Assembly: GCA_023435565.1 (NCBI GenBank)
Contig: JAEYRN010000056.1
Span: forward strand, 1 to 42,912
Direction of reading: 5' to 3'
Length of the DNA stretch: 42,912 bases
Origin: Bacillota bacterium
GTDB lineage: Bacteria; Bacillota; UBA4882; UBA8346
Positions 1 through 8,583 of this stretch are shown here, piece after piece. The stretch's first letter is position 1. Each line of letters begins with the position of its first letter. The position numbers and the translations under genes are program-made. The notes beneath the pieces are model-generated. The model made no database searches. It saw nothing but the letters and a program-made list of their open reading frames with translations, and was not told the origin of the DNA.

Positions 1-115
1 ATCGTCAAGCCACTGTGAAGCGTTCTGTCAAACGTTTAGAAAGTATGGGTTTTAAAGTTACTATTGAACCAGCTGCTTGATTCATTTGTCAAAGATCAAA
101 AAGCACGGGAGTATT
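1..115 (+). mobile_element. Right end of an insertion sequence (possibly IS110-type), truncated by the window edge
   Basis: The first 80 bases carry the tail of a transposase-like frame. About 35 bases further on, the sequence switches abruptly to helicase coding sequence. The element side of the junction is placed near 115 because the truncated helicase matches its intact neighbour up to QYYLE and then diverges into unrelated residues. Only one end is visible, so the family, target duplication and terminal repeats cannot be judged. The short non-coding end after the stop codon would suit an IS110-type element; this is inference. Confidence 0.55.
3..80 (+). CDS. Transposase, C-terminal fragment (5' end outside the window)
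   Basis: This is an open frame of 25 codons ending in TGA and running in from the left edge. It reads as a basic C-terminal tail, with VKRLESMGFKVTIEPAA as its last residues. The pattern of a basic helix, then R/K-L-E-x-L/M-G-Y/F-x-V-T, resembles the extreme C-terminus of IS110-family (COG3547) transposases as I recall them, but 25 residues are too few for a firm family call. Its position at the breakpoint of a truncated helicase gene supports a mobile-element origin. Confidence 0.45.
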   Translation, partial: RQATVKRSVKRLESMGFKVTIEPAA

Positions 116-787
116 TTCTAAGTAGTATTGTTCAATATTGGGTACGGTTAACTCCTTATGAATAGCTTTGACCAGCACCGGTTGTTTCTGATATTTGGCC
201 GTTAAATCCATTATCTCCTTAGGCATAGTAGCGGAGAAGAGGATCGTCTGTTTCTCCTCCGGCGCCTTTTTCAGGATAATATCGATATCTTCGCGAAAAC
301 CCATATTCAACATTTCATCTGCTTCATCGAGGATTAATATTTTCAAATGCATCAGTTTTAGCGTATGCCGCCGTAGATGGTCCATGATCCGACCAGGTGT
401 ACCGATAATAATTTGTGGTCGTTGTCTTAGAGCGGAAATTTGTCGTTCGATTGGTTGGCCCCCGTAAATTGGGAGGATTTTTAACCCCTTTTTGTACTTG
501 GAGACATTTCTCAGCTCTTCAGCTGTTTGAATTGCTAATTCCCGGGTTGGACAGAGGACCAATACTTGAATATTTTCGGAGTAAGAATCAAGCATTTCAA
601 TAGCGGGTATTCCAAAAGCACAGGTTTTTCCGGTACCTGTTTGAGCCAGTCCAATTACGTCTGTTCCGTTTAAAATATGGGGAATTGATTGGGATTGGAT
701 GGGTGTGGTTTCCTCAAATCCCATTTCCGAGATTGCTTGTTGAACTTCCGGGGAGAGGTTTAGTTCTTTAAAGATTAAATTAATCAT
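89..787 (-). pseudogene. DEAD-box RNA helicase, truncated by an insertion
   Basis: The 232-codon frame is the N-terminal RecA-like domain of a DEAD-box helicase. It keeps the Q motif (TTPIQSQSIP), motif I (AQTGTGKT), Ia (PTRELAIQ), Ib (GTPGR), II (DEAD) and III (SAT). It lacks the whole second RecA domain with motifs IV to VI, so it cannot unwind RNA. It is clearly paralogous to the intact gene at 980-2410. Similarity ends at QYYLE; the last eight residues (NTPVLFDL) are read from insertion-sequence DNA. No good ribosome binding site precedes the ATG at 787. It is probably a dead copy, although a free N-terminal domain could still be made. Confidence 0.85.
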
Positions 788-867
788 GGTAATATATATT
801 TTTCGTAGAATGTTTGGAAATATGCTTTATTTATTAATGGTCAAAATACAATATAATAGTATAAATG

Positions 868-901
868 ATAAAAAAAACCCCAGCTTTTTAAGCGAGGGTT
901 T
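868..901 (-). terminator. Intrinsic terminator of the intact DEAD-box helicase
   Basis: Arms AAACCC (875-880) and GGGTTT (896-901) pair, with an inner GCTT/AAGC stem. On the minus strand the hairpin is followed by a run of seven T. It lies about 80 bases past the helicase stop codon and separates the two helicase copies. Confidence 0.8.
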
Positions 902-979
902 AATCATAATTAAGAACCAAGTATAATAGCGTAAATAAGTAGATTCAGTTCGTCTTTCGTTTACTCTATTTTAAATAAA

Positions 980-2410
980 TTAAGAAACGTAGCTCTTTCG
1001 TTCCGGGTTGGTTTTTCGGATCGATTCTTTAAAAGTTACTTTTCTTCTATTATGGTTTTGATTATTGAATGTTGTAAAATTTGTAGAATCCTCTTGGCTG
1101 GGTTGAATATTATTTTGCTCAACCGCGCTCTTTAAGAAAGCTGCGGCAATATCTAAGGTAGTAGTTTCAGGATTTGTATCCTCAAGCATCTTCTCAATAT
1201 AAGCGACATACTTTGATAGTTGGCCTTCGTTAAGAATAGATTTTACGGTATCCAGAACCTGATTAGCTTTTTTATCCTCGATATCAATTAAAGAAGGCGG
1301 TTTTTGAAGCGAAATCGTAGATCTGGTATAGCGTTGGATCTCTTTTAATTTATAAATATCTCTCCCCGAGACAAATGTAAAGGCCTTGCCTGCCCGCCCG
1401 GCCCTACCGGTCCTTCCGATACGGTGAACATAGTATTCTTCGTCATTAGGGATATCATAATTAAAAACAGCGTTGATATCATCGACATCAATACCACGGG
1501 CCGCAACATCAGTGGCGATTAAAATATCAATTTTACCTTGCCTGAATTTGGCCATAACTTTATCCCGTTGGGTCTGTCGGATATCTCCATGCAATGCTTC
1601 AACTAGATAACCTCGGGCTTGAAGATTGGATGAAAGCTCATCCACCCTACGCTTGGTATTGCAAAAAACCAAAGTCAATTTGAAGTTATAAGCATCAATC
1701 ATGCGGGTGAGAATATCTAATTTGGTAGCTTCGCGGACTTCGAGATAATACTGTTCAATTTTGGGTACGGTAAGTTCTTGGTGAACAGCTCTGATCGAAA
1801 CCGGGTTATTTTGGTATTTGGTTGTCAAATCAAGGATCTCCCGTGACATGGTTGCGGAAAAGAGAATTGTTTGTTTCCGCTTGGGCACTTCTTTCAAAAT
1901 AATATCGATGTCTTCCCGAAAACCCATATTTAACATCTCATCAGCTTCGTCAAGGACCATCATTTTTAAATAGGCTAACTTTAAAGTATGTCGCCGTAAA
2001 TGGTCCATAATCCGGCCCGGTGTCCCTATGATAACCTGCGGATGGGTCCTTAAAGCTGCGATTTGGCGCTCAATTGGCTGTCCACCGTAAATCGGTAAAA
2101 TTCTAATCCCTTTTTTATATTTAGCGACATTCTTTAGTTCTTCCGCCGATTGGATAGCTAATTCCCTGGTGGGGCAGAGGATTAGGGCTTGAATACCATT
2201 AGTTTCGGTGTGAATCATCTCAATTATGGGTATTCCAAAAGCACAGGTTTTTCCGGTTCCTGTTTGGGCCTGGCCGATTAAATCATTTCCCTTTAAAATA
2301 TGGGGAATCGACTGAGACTGAATCGGAGTAGCTTCCTCAAAGCCCATCTCAGCAATGGCTTTTTGAACCTCTTTCGAAAGGTTCAATTCTTGAAATCTTA
2401 AATTTTTCAT
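980..2410 (-). CDS. DEAD-box ATP-dependent RNA helicase (DeaD/CshA type)
   Basis: This 476-residue cytoplasmic enzyme unwinds short RNA duplexes using ATP and probably acts in cold adaptation, ribosome assembly or mRNA turnover. Visible motifs are the Q motif near 29-35, AQTGTGKT at 48-55, PTRELA at 80-85, DEAD at 154-157, SAT at 185-187, then LVFCNT, ATDVAARGID and HRIGRTGR in the second RecA domain. A tail of about 130 residues follows the core; it is polar and ends in a basic stretch, shorter than the RNA-binding tail of DeaD/DbpA. The ATG is preceded by AAGGA at a suitable distance. It has its own terminator at 868-901 and a 350-base upstream region that could hold a leader. The neighbouring truncated paralogue shows a past tandem duplication. 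Confidence 0.93.
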   Translation of the reverse strand: MKNLRFQELNLSKEVQKAIAEMGFEEATPIQSQSIPHILKGNDLIGQAQTGTGKTCAFGIPIIEMIHTETNGIQALILCPTRELAIQSAEELKNVAKYKKGIRILPIYGGQPIERQIAALRTHPQVIIGTPGRIMDHLRRHTLKLAYLKMMVLDEADEMLNMGFREDIDIILKEVPKRKQTILFSATMSREILDLTTKYQNNPVSIRAVHQELTVPKIEQYYLEVREATKLDILTRMIDAYNFKLTLVFCNTKRRVDELSSNLQARGYLVEALHGDIRQTQRDKVMAKFRQGKIDILIATDVAARGIDVDDINAVFNYDIPNDEEYYVHRIGRTGRAGRAGKAFTFVSGRDIYKLKEIQRYTRSTISLQKPPSLIDIEDKKANQVLDTVKSILNEGQLSKYVAYIEKMLEDTNPETTTLDIAAAFLKSAVEQNNIQPSQEDSTNFTTFNNQNHNRRKVTFKESIRKTNPERKSYVS

Positions 2411-2766
2411 ATTTATCCTTTATTCTTATTTCTACTTTGGTAATTTGAACTTGTGTTTTAAAAATAACGCGTTAAACCGTTCGCGATTATTTTTAAAACG
2501 ATTTATAATTCTGAATTAACTAAAGTAGATTATTACAAACAGCTAGAATTAAGATTTGAGAGGAAGAGCTTGGCTTTGCAGGGGCTAGTTGGGAGGAAAA
2601 AAGCGAACTCTCTATATAGATTAATTAAACGGTTTAATCCGATTTGAACCTATGCCTCATTCAAAAATTGCTATTTGCCTTTATGATTATACGCCTATTA
2701 ATTGGAAAAAGCAATCATAAAAGCAATTTGATAGAAAAAAGTAACAATCGCTTGCTAGGTAATAAA
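2411..2766. other. Intergenic region upstream of the helicase
   Basis: No open frame with a credible start was found in these 356 bases. TTAAACCG near 2473 recurs as its reverse complement CGGTTTAA near 2629, so the two could pair in a leader RNA of the helicase. The distal part holds the hairpin listed at 2675-2726. A long 5' leader is common for cold-shock helicase genes; whether one exists here is inference. Confidence 0.4.
2675..2726 (-). terminator. Hairpin after the metallophosphoesterase gene
   Basis: A 14-base stem with one mismatch pairs TTGC-x-TTTATGATT (2675-2688) with AATCATAAA-x-GCAA (2713-2726) around a 24-base loop. A run of T appears about ten bases past the stem on the minus strand. 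It lies about 40 bases beyond the stop codon of the minus-strand gene, so a weak terminator or RNA-stabilising 3' hairpin is likely. Confidence 0.4.
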
Positions 2767-3678
2767 TTAGCAGGTATTACTAATAGGTGACGGGCTGGCG
2801 TATGGCCCCTGGAAGAAAGATAACAGTGGTTCCGGACCGGCTATTACTTTTCTGTAAGTATTTAAATTCCCTCTATTCAGGTTATTACTCCAATTAACCA
2901 AGGCAATACTTCCAGCTGCGATCTCGATTCCGGTAATTCCATCCGGGTGTAAACTACTACCGCAATTAAAATAGGGAGGTTCATTGGAACTGGCGAAAAC
3001 GGGACGATGTGTGTGTCCGGCGATCAATATTTGATGATTGGCCTTAATCCATTCTATCAAACGATTTTCTATTTTATTTTTGCGACGATGATTTTTTGCC
3101 GGACTAATTGGATCGTTAATTCCAAAATAAATCTCCATTGGACGCCAGAGATACCGGGCTAAAAAACAGCTGATTCGCCAAGTTCGATCATTGAATGGAT
3201 CTGCTTGATGGCCGTGGATTAGAAAGAGTTTTTGCCTTGTTTCAAAATGACGCAAGATAATACCTTCATATGCTTTGATTTGGTATAACAAAGGAAATTT
3301 TTTTTCATAGGCGCGGAGTTCTTTCCAAAACTTCGGTTCTTTCTTGTAGATGTCATGGTTCCCCCAGATAGGATAGTAACGTTTTTGAAGATGAAATTTA
3401 TACAACCAACGGAAGACTTCTTGATTGGCTTCAATAATTTGCTGGAACTTTTTGAACTGCCATAACTCATCACTGTCACCAAGTTCAATATATGTATAGC
3501 CCAGATAGTAGTATTTTTTAAGGGCGGTTAGGAACACCTGCTTATTGGGAATGAAATCATCGGCTCGGCTACCATCCCCACGATGGCTATCAATCATTAG
3601 GATTATTTTAGAATAATTATTGAAGGATAATTCGCATGAAGTGTTATAGACCTGAGTCAGTCTTTCGGAGACGGACAT
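2767..3678 (-). CDS. Calcineurin-like metallophosphoesterase
   Basis: This 303-residue protein has the ordered metal-binding motifs of the calcineurin-like superfamily: D-S-H (residues 30-32) in the context RGDGSRADDF, then GD in ELGDSDEL, then GNHD, then HGH, and finally GHTHRP near the C-terminus. These bind two metal ions and hydrolyse phosphate esters. The D-x-H-x-G-D-G-x-x-A-D-D-F signature resembles a bacterial subgroup distantly similar to LpxH, but a low-G+C Gram-positive has no lipid A, so the substrate is unknown. The ATG at 3678 has AGGAAGTGA upstream. It is transcribed alone, divergently from the next gene, and has no signal peptide. Confidence 0.85.
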   Translation of the reverse strand: MSVSERLTQVYNTSCELSFNNYSKIILMIDSHRGDGSRADDFIPNKQVFLTALKKYYYLGYTYIELGDSDELWQFKKFQQIIEANQEVFRWLYKFHLQKRYYPIWGNHDIYKKEPKFWKELRAYEKKFPLLYQIKAYEGIILRHFETRQKLFLIHGHQADPFNDRTWRISCFLARYLWRPMEIYFGINDPISPAKNHRRKNKIENRLIEWIKANHQILIAGHTHRPVFASSNEPPYFNCGSSLHPDGITGIEIAAGSIALVNWSNNLNRGNLNTYRKVIAGPEPLLSFFQGPYASPSPISNTC

Positions 3679-3878
3679 TGGCTCACTTCCTAATAATTTT
3701 TTATTTAAATCTTATGAGTTATTTATTACATTTGTGAGAAGATGATGATAATAGCTGAAGGGTTAACTAAGGTAATTATGCAATTCTCATAAATAATTAT
3801 TGAATGATTAGGAAACTTCATTATATAATATTACCAGATAATATTAGCAGGTAATAATCATGGAAGGATGGTAGATTA

Positions 3879-4853
3879 ATGAACGGTGAAGAATTAGGAA
3901 TTAAACGGGTTTGTGTATATGGAATTGGCGGGGTAGGAGGTGTTTTTGGGGGTAAAATGGCTAACGTATTGAATTCGGTAGAACCGAATTGTGAGATTTA
4001 TTTTGTTGCCAGGGGCGAACATCTCCAAAAAATCCGCAAGGATGGATTAATATTGGAATCGGCGCAATACGGTACTTTAATTTGTAAGCCGGTTCAGGTA
4101 ACTGATAATTTTGCGGAATTACCTTCGATGGACTTGATCCTAATGTGTGTAAAAAGTTATGATTTGGACGACGCTATAAGGCATATTTCAGGTTATATCA
4201 ATGAACATACTATTATTATTCCATTACTTAATGGAGTTGATATTTATCAAAGAATCCGGAAGACGCTTTCTAAAGGAATAGTATTGCCCGGCTGTGTCTA
4301 TGTAGGAGCTTATATTGCCGAACCGGGAAAAGTAAACCACTCCGGAGGTGATTTACTAATTTTCGGAAAGGATCCTCGGTATCCGGAGATAGTTCCGGTA
4401 GCTGTTATTGGCTTATTTAAAGATACTAATATCAATTTCCGATGGTTTGATAACCCTTATCCGGCAATTTGGGAAAAGTATCTTTTTATTGCAGCTTTCG
4501 GTCTAGTTACGGCTTATTCCGGAAAGTCCATTGGGGAAGTAATGGATGATAATGAATTACGAGATATTGTAGGTAGAATCATGTATGAAATTTATGCCAT
4601 CGCTATCCAAGAAGGAGTACAATTAAGGGATACCATTGTAACAGATTCTTTGGAAAAGGCATATCAATTTCATGAATTAAGGACATCCTTGCAAAGAGAT
4701 GTTGAACAAAAAAAACAACACAATGAAAGCGATTTGTTTGGCGGTTCGATTATTCGCCTGGGGCAACAGCATGGTATTCCAACTCCGGTAACGGAAATGG
4801 TGTATCAATATATTCAAAATTTTTGCAATAATCCTGCTCCAGAGTATTTTTAG
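3879..4853 (+). CDS. Ketopantoate reductase (ApbA/PanE) family oxidoreductase
   Basis: A 324-residue NAD(P)-dependent enzyme. The N-terminus has a Rossmann motif (YGIGGVGGVFGG). The C-terminal helical domain contains IWEKYLFIAAFG and GIPTPVTEMVYQ, typical of the ApbA C-terminal fold. In E. coli PanE the helix after the catalytic Lys carries two conserved Asn; here those positions read I and G. The same pattern occurs in non-PanE members of the family, so the substrate may be another 2-oxo acid rather than ketopantoate. The start has GGAAGGATGG upstream. No pantothenate genes are adjacent and the gene is monocistronic, ending at the terminator at 4980-5008. Confidence 0.8.
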   Translation: MNGEELGIKRVCVYGIGGVGGVFGGKMANVLNSVEPNCEIYFVARGEHLQKIRKDGLILESAQYGTLICKPVQVTDNFAELPSMDLILMCVKSYDLDDAIRHISGYINEHTIIIPLLNGVDIYQRIRKTLSKGIVLPGCVYVGAYIAEPGKVNHSGGDLLIFGKDPRYPEIVPVAVIGLFKDTNINFRWFDNPYPAIWEKYLFIAAFGLVTAYSGKSIGEVMDDNELRDIVGRIMYEIYAIAIQEGVQLRDTIVTDSLEKAYQFHELRTSLQRDVEQKKQHNESDLFGGSIIRLGQQHGIPTPVTEMVYQYIQNFCNNPAPEYF

Positions 4854-4888
4854 GTAGTCCTCTATTCCGAAAGGGAAAAAGTATTTAA

Positions 4889-4953
4889 CTCTGTGTATCA
4901 GTGTCTCAGTGGCTAAAATTTATTATTTGCCACAGAGACTCAGAGACACGGAG
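4889..4953. repeat. Imperfect palindrome of CACAGAGAC-type repeat
   Basis: A 25-base arm at 4889-4913 (starts CTCTGTGTATCAGTG) is the imperfect reverse complement of the arm at 4929-4953 (starts GCCACAGAGACTCAG), matching at 20 of 25 positions around an AT-rich loop of 15 bases. The motif GCCACAGAGAC-CAGAGACAC resembles a dispersed intergenic sequence I remember from many environmental bacterial genomes. It may be a small non-autonomous repeat or a 3' hairpin of the upstream gene. Confidence 0.6.
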
Positions 4954-4979
4954 AAAACATTTTCCGGGTAGATACTTTT

Positions 4980-5008
4980 GGATCCAATATTTGACTGGAT
5001 CTTTTTTT
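4980..5008 (+). terminator. Intrinsic terminator after the ketopantoate-reductase-like gene
   Basis: Stem GATCCA (4981-4986) pairs with TGGATC (4996-5001), followed directly by seven T. Confidence 0.75.
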
Positions 5009-5113
5009 CATTAATATGGTTCTAGTTTGGTTTTTTACTCAAGTTTTTGATGTAATTATCCGTTGTTATAAGTACAGTAATCATTTTTTCTTAGATTGGA
5101 TTGATTTGTAAAA

Positions 5114-6841
5114 ATGGACCATAACCAAAAAAATAAGTTTGGGAATACTCGAATAATTCCGATTACCCGGCGAATTATTATTATTTTCATTATTTCTATT
5201 TTGGTTACCAGTTTTGCGTCCAATTATATCAATCTCGCTTTCAACCGAGCTGAACTCATCAAAATGATGAAGGAACTTCTAGTAAAAGATTTAAAGGAAG
5301 TCAATGATTTTATCAATTCTCAATACGAAATCTACCAATTCTCCAAGAATAATCCCGATGCTTTCAATTCTACAGTCAAGAGTCTTGAATCTAACGCTGC
5401 CCGGCAATTAAAAAATAAGAAATCCGTCATGTTGGGGCTATTCATCAACGATGAACAGCGAGGACTGATTGTTTTTCAAGCATCTCATATTCCTCGGCTT
5501 GAAATTTTTGATGATAAGGCAGCGTTACGTCGTATTCTGCAGCAAGAGGCCAAAGGTATCCGTGAAGGGGCATTAACTTTTTATATTCGTGGTGAAGAAT
5601 ATTACGGAGTCTATAAATTCTTTCCCAAATGGAACATTTATTTGATAAGAGCGGAGGAAATGAATGAGTTTAGCCAAGGATCGCGCCGGATTTTTCGAAA
5701 CGTTGCAATAATCATAGGATTAATTACTTTAGCATGCGCTTTGATTGGAACCTATTATATCAGGCATATTACCCGTTTTGTTGACCAAATCACAGGCGCA
5801 ATAATGAAGATGATTGAAACTCAGCAAATGGATTTGATTAATTTGGACGGCGCCTCTAATGATAATATCACTTTCATGGGCATGGCCTTTAATTCCTTAT
5901 CAAACTCTATCAATAATCTGCTTTCTATTTTTCGGCGGTTCGTCAATCAGGATGTCGCTGCTCAAGCATACCGTGAAAAAATGGTCCGGTTGGAAGGGGA
6001 CCAGAAGGAGCTGACTATCCTTTGTTCTGATATTAAAAGCTTTACCACAATGACAGAAACTCTGGGCACTGATATTATCAGTATTCTCAATTTATATTAC
6101 CAGCGGGCAATTCGGGCTATTTTTCAACATAAAGGTTTGATAGGGTCTATTGTGGGCGATGCCGTTTTAGCAGTTTTCGGAATCGAATTTGGAGATGGCA
6201 AGGATAAGGTTAATAAGTCATATCAAGCTGTCTGGGCCGGTTATGAAATTCAGAAAGCCGCCCGGACACTTCGAGTAGAAATGAGAGATCGACGTAACGA
6301 AATTCTAAAAATGAAGGGGAGTTTGACCGAAGAAGAGGAACAAATTTACCAGGCGGTTCTAGTGGAAGTTGGCGTGGGAATAGATGGTGGTACTGTTTTT
6401 TACGGCAATATCGGTTCTTATGAAAGAATGACAAATACTGTTATCGGTGATAATGTCAACTTTGCTTCGCGTTTGGAAGGTTTAACGCGGATTTACAAGG
6501 TCCCGGTTATCTGTTCGGAATATGTAAAAAATGATATTGAACAAAACTTGAGAGAAAGCTTTTTCTATTTTTTAGAATTAGATACAGTCCAGGTAAAAGG
6601 GAAGACTATCAGCAAAAAAATTTTTTGGCCGATTCCGGTGCGGGCGTTGGAAGACGACTTAAAAGCGAATCTTATTATGTTTGAAGAAAGTTTAAGCTTG
6701 TACTACCGTGGTAAATGGCAGGAAGCCCATAAGGGTTTTAAAGAAATCCAATTACCAATGGCTGAAGAATTCGTAAATAGAACGAGGAGCGGAAAAGCTC
6801 CCGACAACTGGAGAGGGATATGGACCATCGGGACCAAATGA
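5114..6841 (+). CDS. Membrane-bound class III nucleotide cyclase
   Basis: A 575-residue receptor-type cyclase. One membrane segment lies near residues 20-42, an extracytoplasmic sensor domain of about 150 residues follows, then a second membrane segment (196-216), a HAMP-like linker and a class III catalytic domain (about 296-480). The metal-binding Asp are D306 (SDIKSFT) and D349 (VGDAVLAVFG). The transition-state pair is N449 and R453 (GDNVNFASRLE). The position usually held by the base-recognising Lys is S345, and the partner usually Asp or Thr is N447, so cAMP or cGMP specificity cannot be inferred. A charged insert (about 385-412) lengthens the domain, and a helical tail follows it. The next gene overlaps by 22 bases. 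Confidence 0.85.
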   Translation: MDHNQKNKFGNTRIIPITRRIIIIFIISILVTSFASNYINLAFNRAELIKMMKELLVKDLKEVNDFINSQYEIYQFSKNNPDAFNSTVKSLESNAARQLKNKKSVMLGLFINDEQRGLIVFQASHIPRLEIFDDKAALRRILQQEAKGIREGALTFYIRGEEYYGVYKFFPKWNIYLIRAEEMNEFSQGSRRIFRNVAIIIGLITLACALIGTYYIRHITRFVDQITGAIMKMIETQQMDLINLDGASNDNITFMGMAFNSLSNSINNLLSIFRRFVNQDVAAQAYREKMVRLEGDQKELTILCSDIKSFTTMTETLGTDIISILNLYYQRAIRAIFQHKGLIGSIVGDAVLAVFGIEFGDGKDKVNKSYQAVWAGYEIQKAARTLRVEMRDRRNEILKMKGSLTEEEEQIYQAVLVEVGVGIDGGTVFYGNIGSYERMTNTVIGDNVNFASRLEGLTRIYKVPVICSEYVKNDIEQNLRESFFYFLELDTVQVKGKTISKKIFWPIPVRALEDDLKANLIMFEESLSLYYRGKWQEAHKGFKEIQLPMAEEFVNRTRSGKAPDNWRGIWTIGTK

Positions 6842-7422
6842 AAAATGAGCTATCAAGTAAGGAGTATCTCTTACATAACAGCCTGGCTGAGAATGAAAAA
6901 CCGGCTATCTACTCTTTGGAAGAGGAATTTGCTAAGACCAAAAGAAACCGGGATGTAAAACCACTCCTTATTTTTCTAGGTTTCATTTTGTCATTAGTAG
7001 GTATTACATTTGGAACTGTTAGGTATTTGGATCATCAGTCAAAACAAATCAGCATTGACATTTCAGACTTTGAGGATTTGCGTCTCAAAGAGGCACTTAG
7101 TGAAGCTATGGAAAAAGAGGAAGAATTGCGAGGGGCTAATGCTGATTTGGAAAGATATGAATATGCTTTACTGACTTTAATAAAAGATAAAAAAGCTGAC
7201 GGTTGTGTTATTGACCCAAGGCAAGATAAGAATGTTTTAGTCTTTACTAATAAAGAAGCAACATTCGAAACCATAGTAAATATTTATCGCTCTAATAATG
7301 TCTATGTTGGAAAGCTAAAGCTAACCCCCGAAACAAACGGAGTGAGGGCGGAAATAGTTGAGGTGATTAAAAACCAAAGGATAAAACCTTTTGATTGGTT
7401 TCGATTACCGGAGCAAAAATGA
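6820..7422 (+). CDS. Unknown single-pass membrane protein, coupled to the cyclase gene
   Basis: I do not recognise this 200-residue protein. It has a charged cytoplasmic N-terminus of about 45 residues, one membrane helix (roughly 48-67, LLIFLGFILSLVGITFGTV), a Glu-rich predicted coiled coil (about 80-112) and a soluble C-terminal part that should be extracytoplasmic. Its start overlaps the end of the nucleotide cyclase gene by 22 bases and has GGAGAGGG as ribosome binding site inside that gene, so translation is coupled. It may be a partner or effector of the cyclase; that is inference from overlap only. A terminator follows at once. Confidence 0.7.
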   Translation: MDHRDQMKNELSSKEYLLHNSLAENEKPAIYSLEEEFAKTKRNRDVKPLLIFLGFILSLVGITFGTVRYLDHQSKQISIDISDFEDLRLKEALSEAMEKEEELRGANADLERYEYALLTLIKDKKADGCVIDPRQDKNVLVFTNKEATFETIVNIYRSNNVYVGKLKLTPETNGVRAEIVEVIKNQRIKPFDWFRLPEQK

Positions 7423-7434
7423 TTAATGTTTGCA

Positions 7435-7467
7435 CGAAAGCCTGCTATGGTGGGCTTTCGATTTTTT
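7435..7467 (+). terminator. Intrinsic terminator of the cyclase operon
   Basis: CGAAAGCC (7435-7442) pairs with GGCTTTCG (7453-7460), followed by A and six T. It lies between convergent genes. Confidence 0.85.
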
Positions 7468-7490
7468 ATGATAAAATTAATAATTCGTTT

Positions 7491-8432
7491 TTAGTAAATA
7501 ATGATTAAACCAAGAAACATTAATATTGATAGAACAATATGAATGGAAATTGTATTTAACACCAATTCTTTTTGGGATTCTCCCTGATCCGTCATGAAAA
7601 TGGGAATTACAAAGGGCGGAGGGAGCAGGAACATGGCATATAAGGCCATCCTGAAGCCCCGGTCGAGATGGAAAACTTGGTCAACCAACAATATATTTAT
7701 TAAATAGGCTGATAATAAAAGGAGGCCAATCCGTAGAAATACTGTTCCTAGTGGAAGTCCGATTTTTCGAAGATTAATCCGTAATTCATAACCGATTACC
7801 AGGCAGATAAGAGAGGTTGTCAAGCCGGAAAGCAGCTTGAGTGTTTCCAGGAAGGAATTCGTCAGCGAGAATGATTTTACCGTACCGGTAATTCCGGTAG
7901 CGCCAGCCAGGATCCCCAGGAGAATCGCGATAATCACGGGGGATTTTAAAAATGATAAAGCTAATTCTTTGGGTGAAACCCCTTTCCCGTTAAGCTTTCC
8001 CAAATAACTGACGAGTACGAAAAAGACAAAAATTACTTGTCCCAGATCGATCAGGGCCAGTTTGTAAAGGTTGGCTGTGCCATAAACCGCTACAAACAAC
8101 GAATACCCCATCATCCCTGTTTCAAAACCGCTGAACAAGGCCGGATAATAGCTATTTCCAATCTTGCCCATTTTTTTAAAGAGCATCCCCAAAAACAGCA
8201 TTAAAACGCAGGTGAGAAAGATTATCAACACAAGATATAAGTATTTATGTTCTAACTTTATCTCGGCGAAAGCTATGAAAAGCAACGCCGGTAAGGAAAT
8301 GTTGACTACAATTTTTTTTAGGTCGTTAATGGTATTTTGAGTGATGAAATCCATTTTTCTAAGAATATTCCCTAAAAATAGAAGCCAAATGACAGGTAAA
8401 ACCTTTGAAATAAACATTAGCCAATTGTTCAT
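7491..8432 (-). CDS. AEC (auxin efflux carrier) family transporter
   Basis: An integral membrane protein of 313 residues with about ten hydrophobic segments in two halves, as in the AEC/malonate-permease family. The N-terminal VLPVIWLLFLGNILRK and the early Asn-rich/Pro helix VVNISLPALLF are typical. Members export or import carboxylates, malonate or auxin-like acids; the substrate cannot be inferred. I chose the ATG at 8432 because GGAG sits eight bases upstream; a TTG one codon earlier is possible. The gene stands alone, with a short gap to the divergent GH13 gene. Confidence 0.85.
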   Translation of the reverse strand: MNNWLMFISKVLPVIWLLFLGNILRKMDFITQNTINDLKKIVVNISLPALLFIAFAEIKLEHKYLYLVLIIFLTCVLMLFLGMLFKKMGKIGNSYYPALFSGFETGMMGYSLFVAVYGTANLYKLALIDLGQVIFVFFVLVSYLGKLNGKGVSPKELALSFLKSPVIIAILLGILAGATGITGTVKSFSLTNSFLETLKLLSGLTTSLICLVIGYELRINLRKIGLPLGTVFLRIGLLLLSAYLINILLVDQVFHLDRGFRMALYAMFLLPPPFVIPIFMTDQGESQKELVLNTISIHIVLSILMFLGLIIIY

Positions 8433-8583
8433 CAATTCGACTCCGTATCTGTTTATGATAAATATATATTTTCATTTCATACTGCCGTTTTACTTAAAAC
8501 ACCGGGTATGCGAGTGAATAATCCATGAAACAAAGAGTGAATGATAATATAGACCATTATATCTGTTTTCGATGTAGGTTTCA

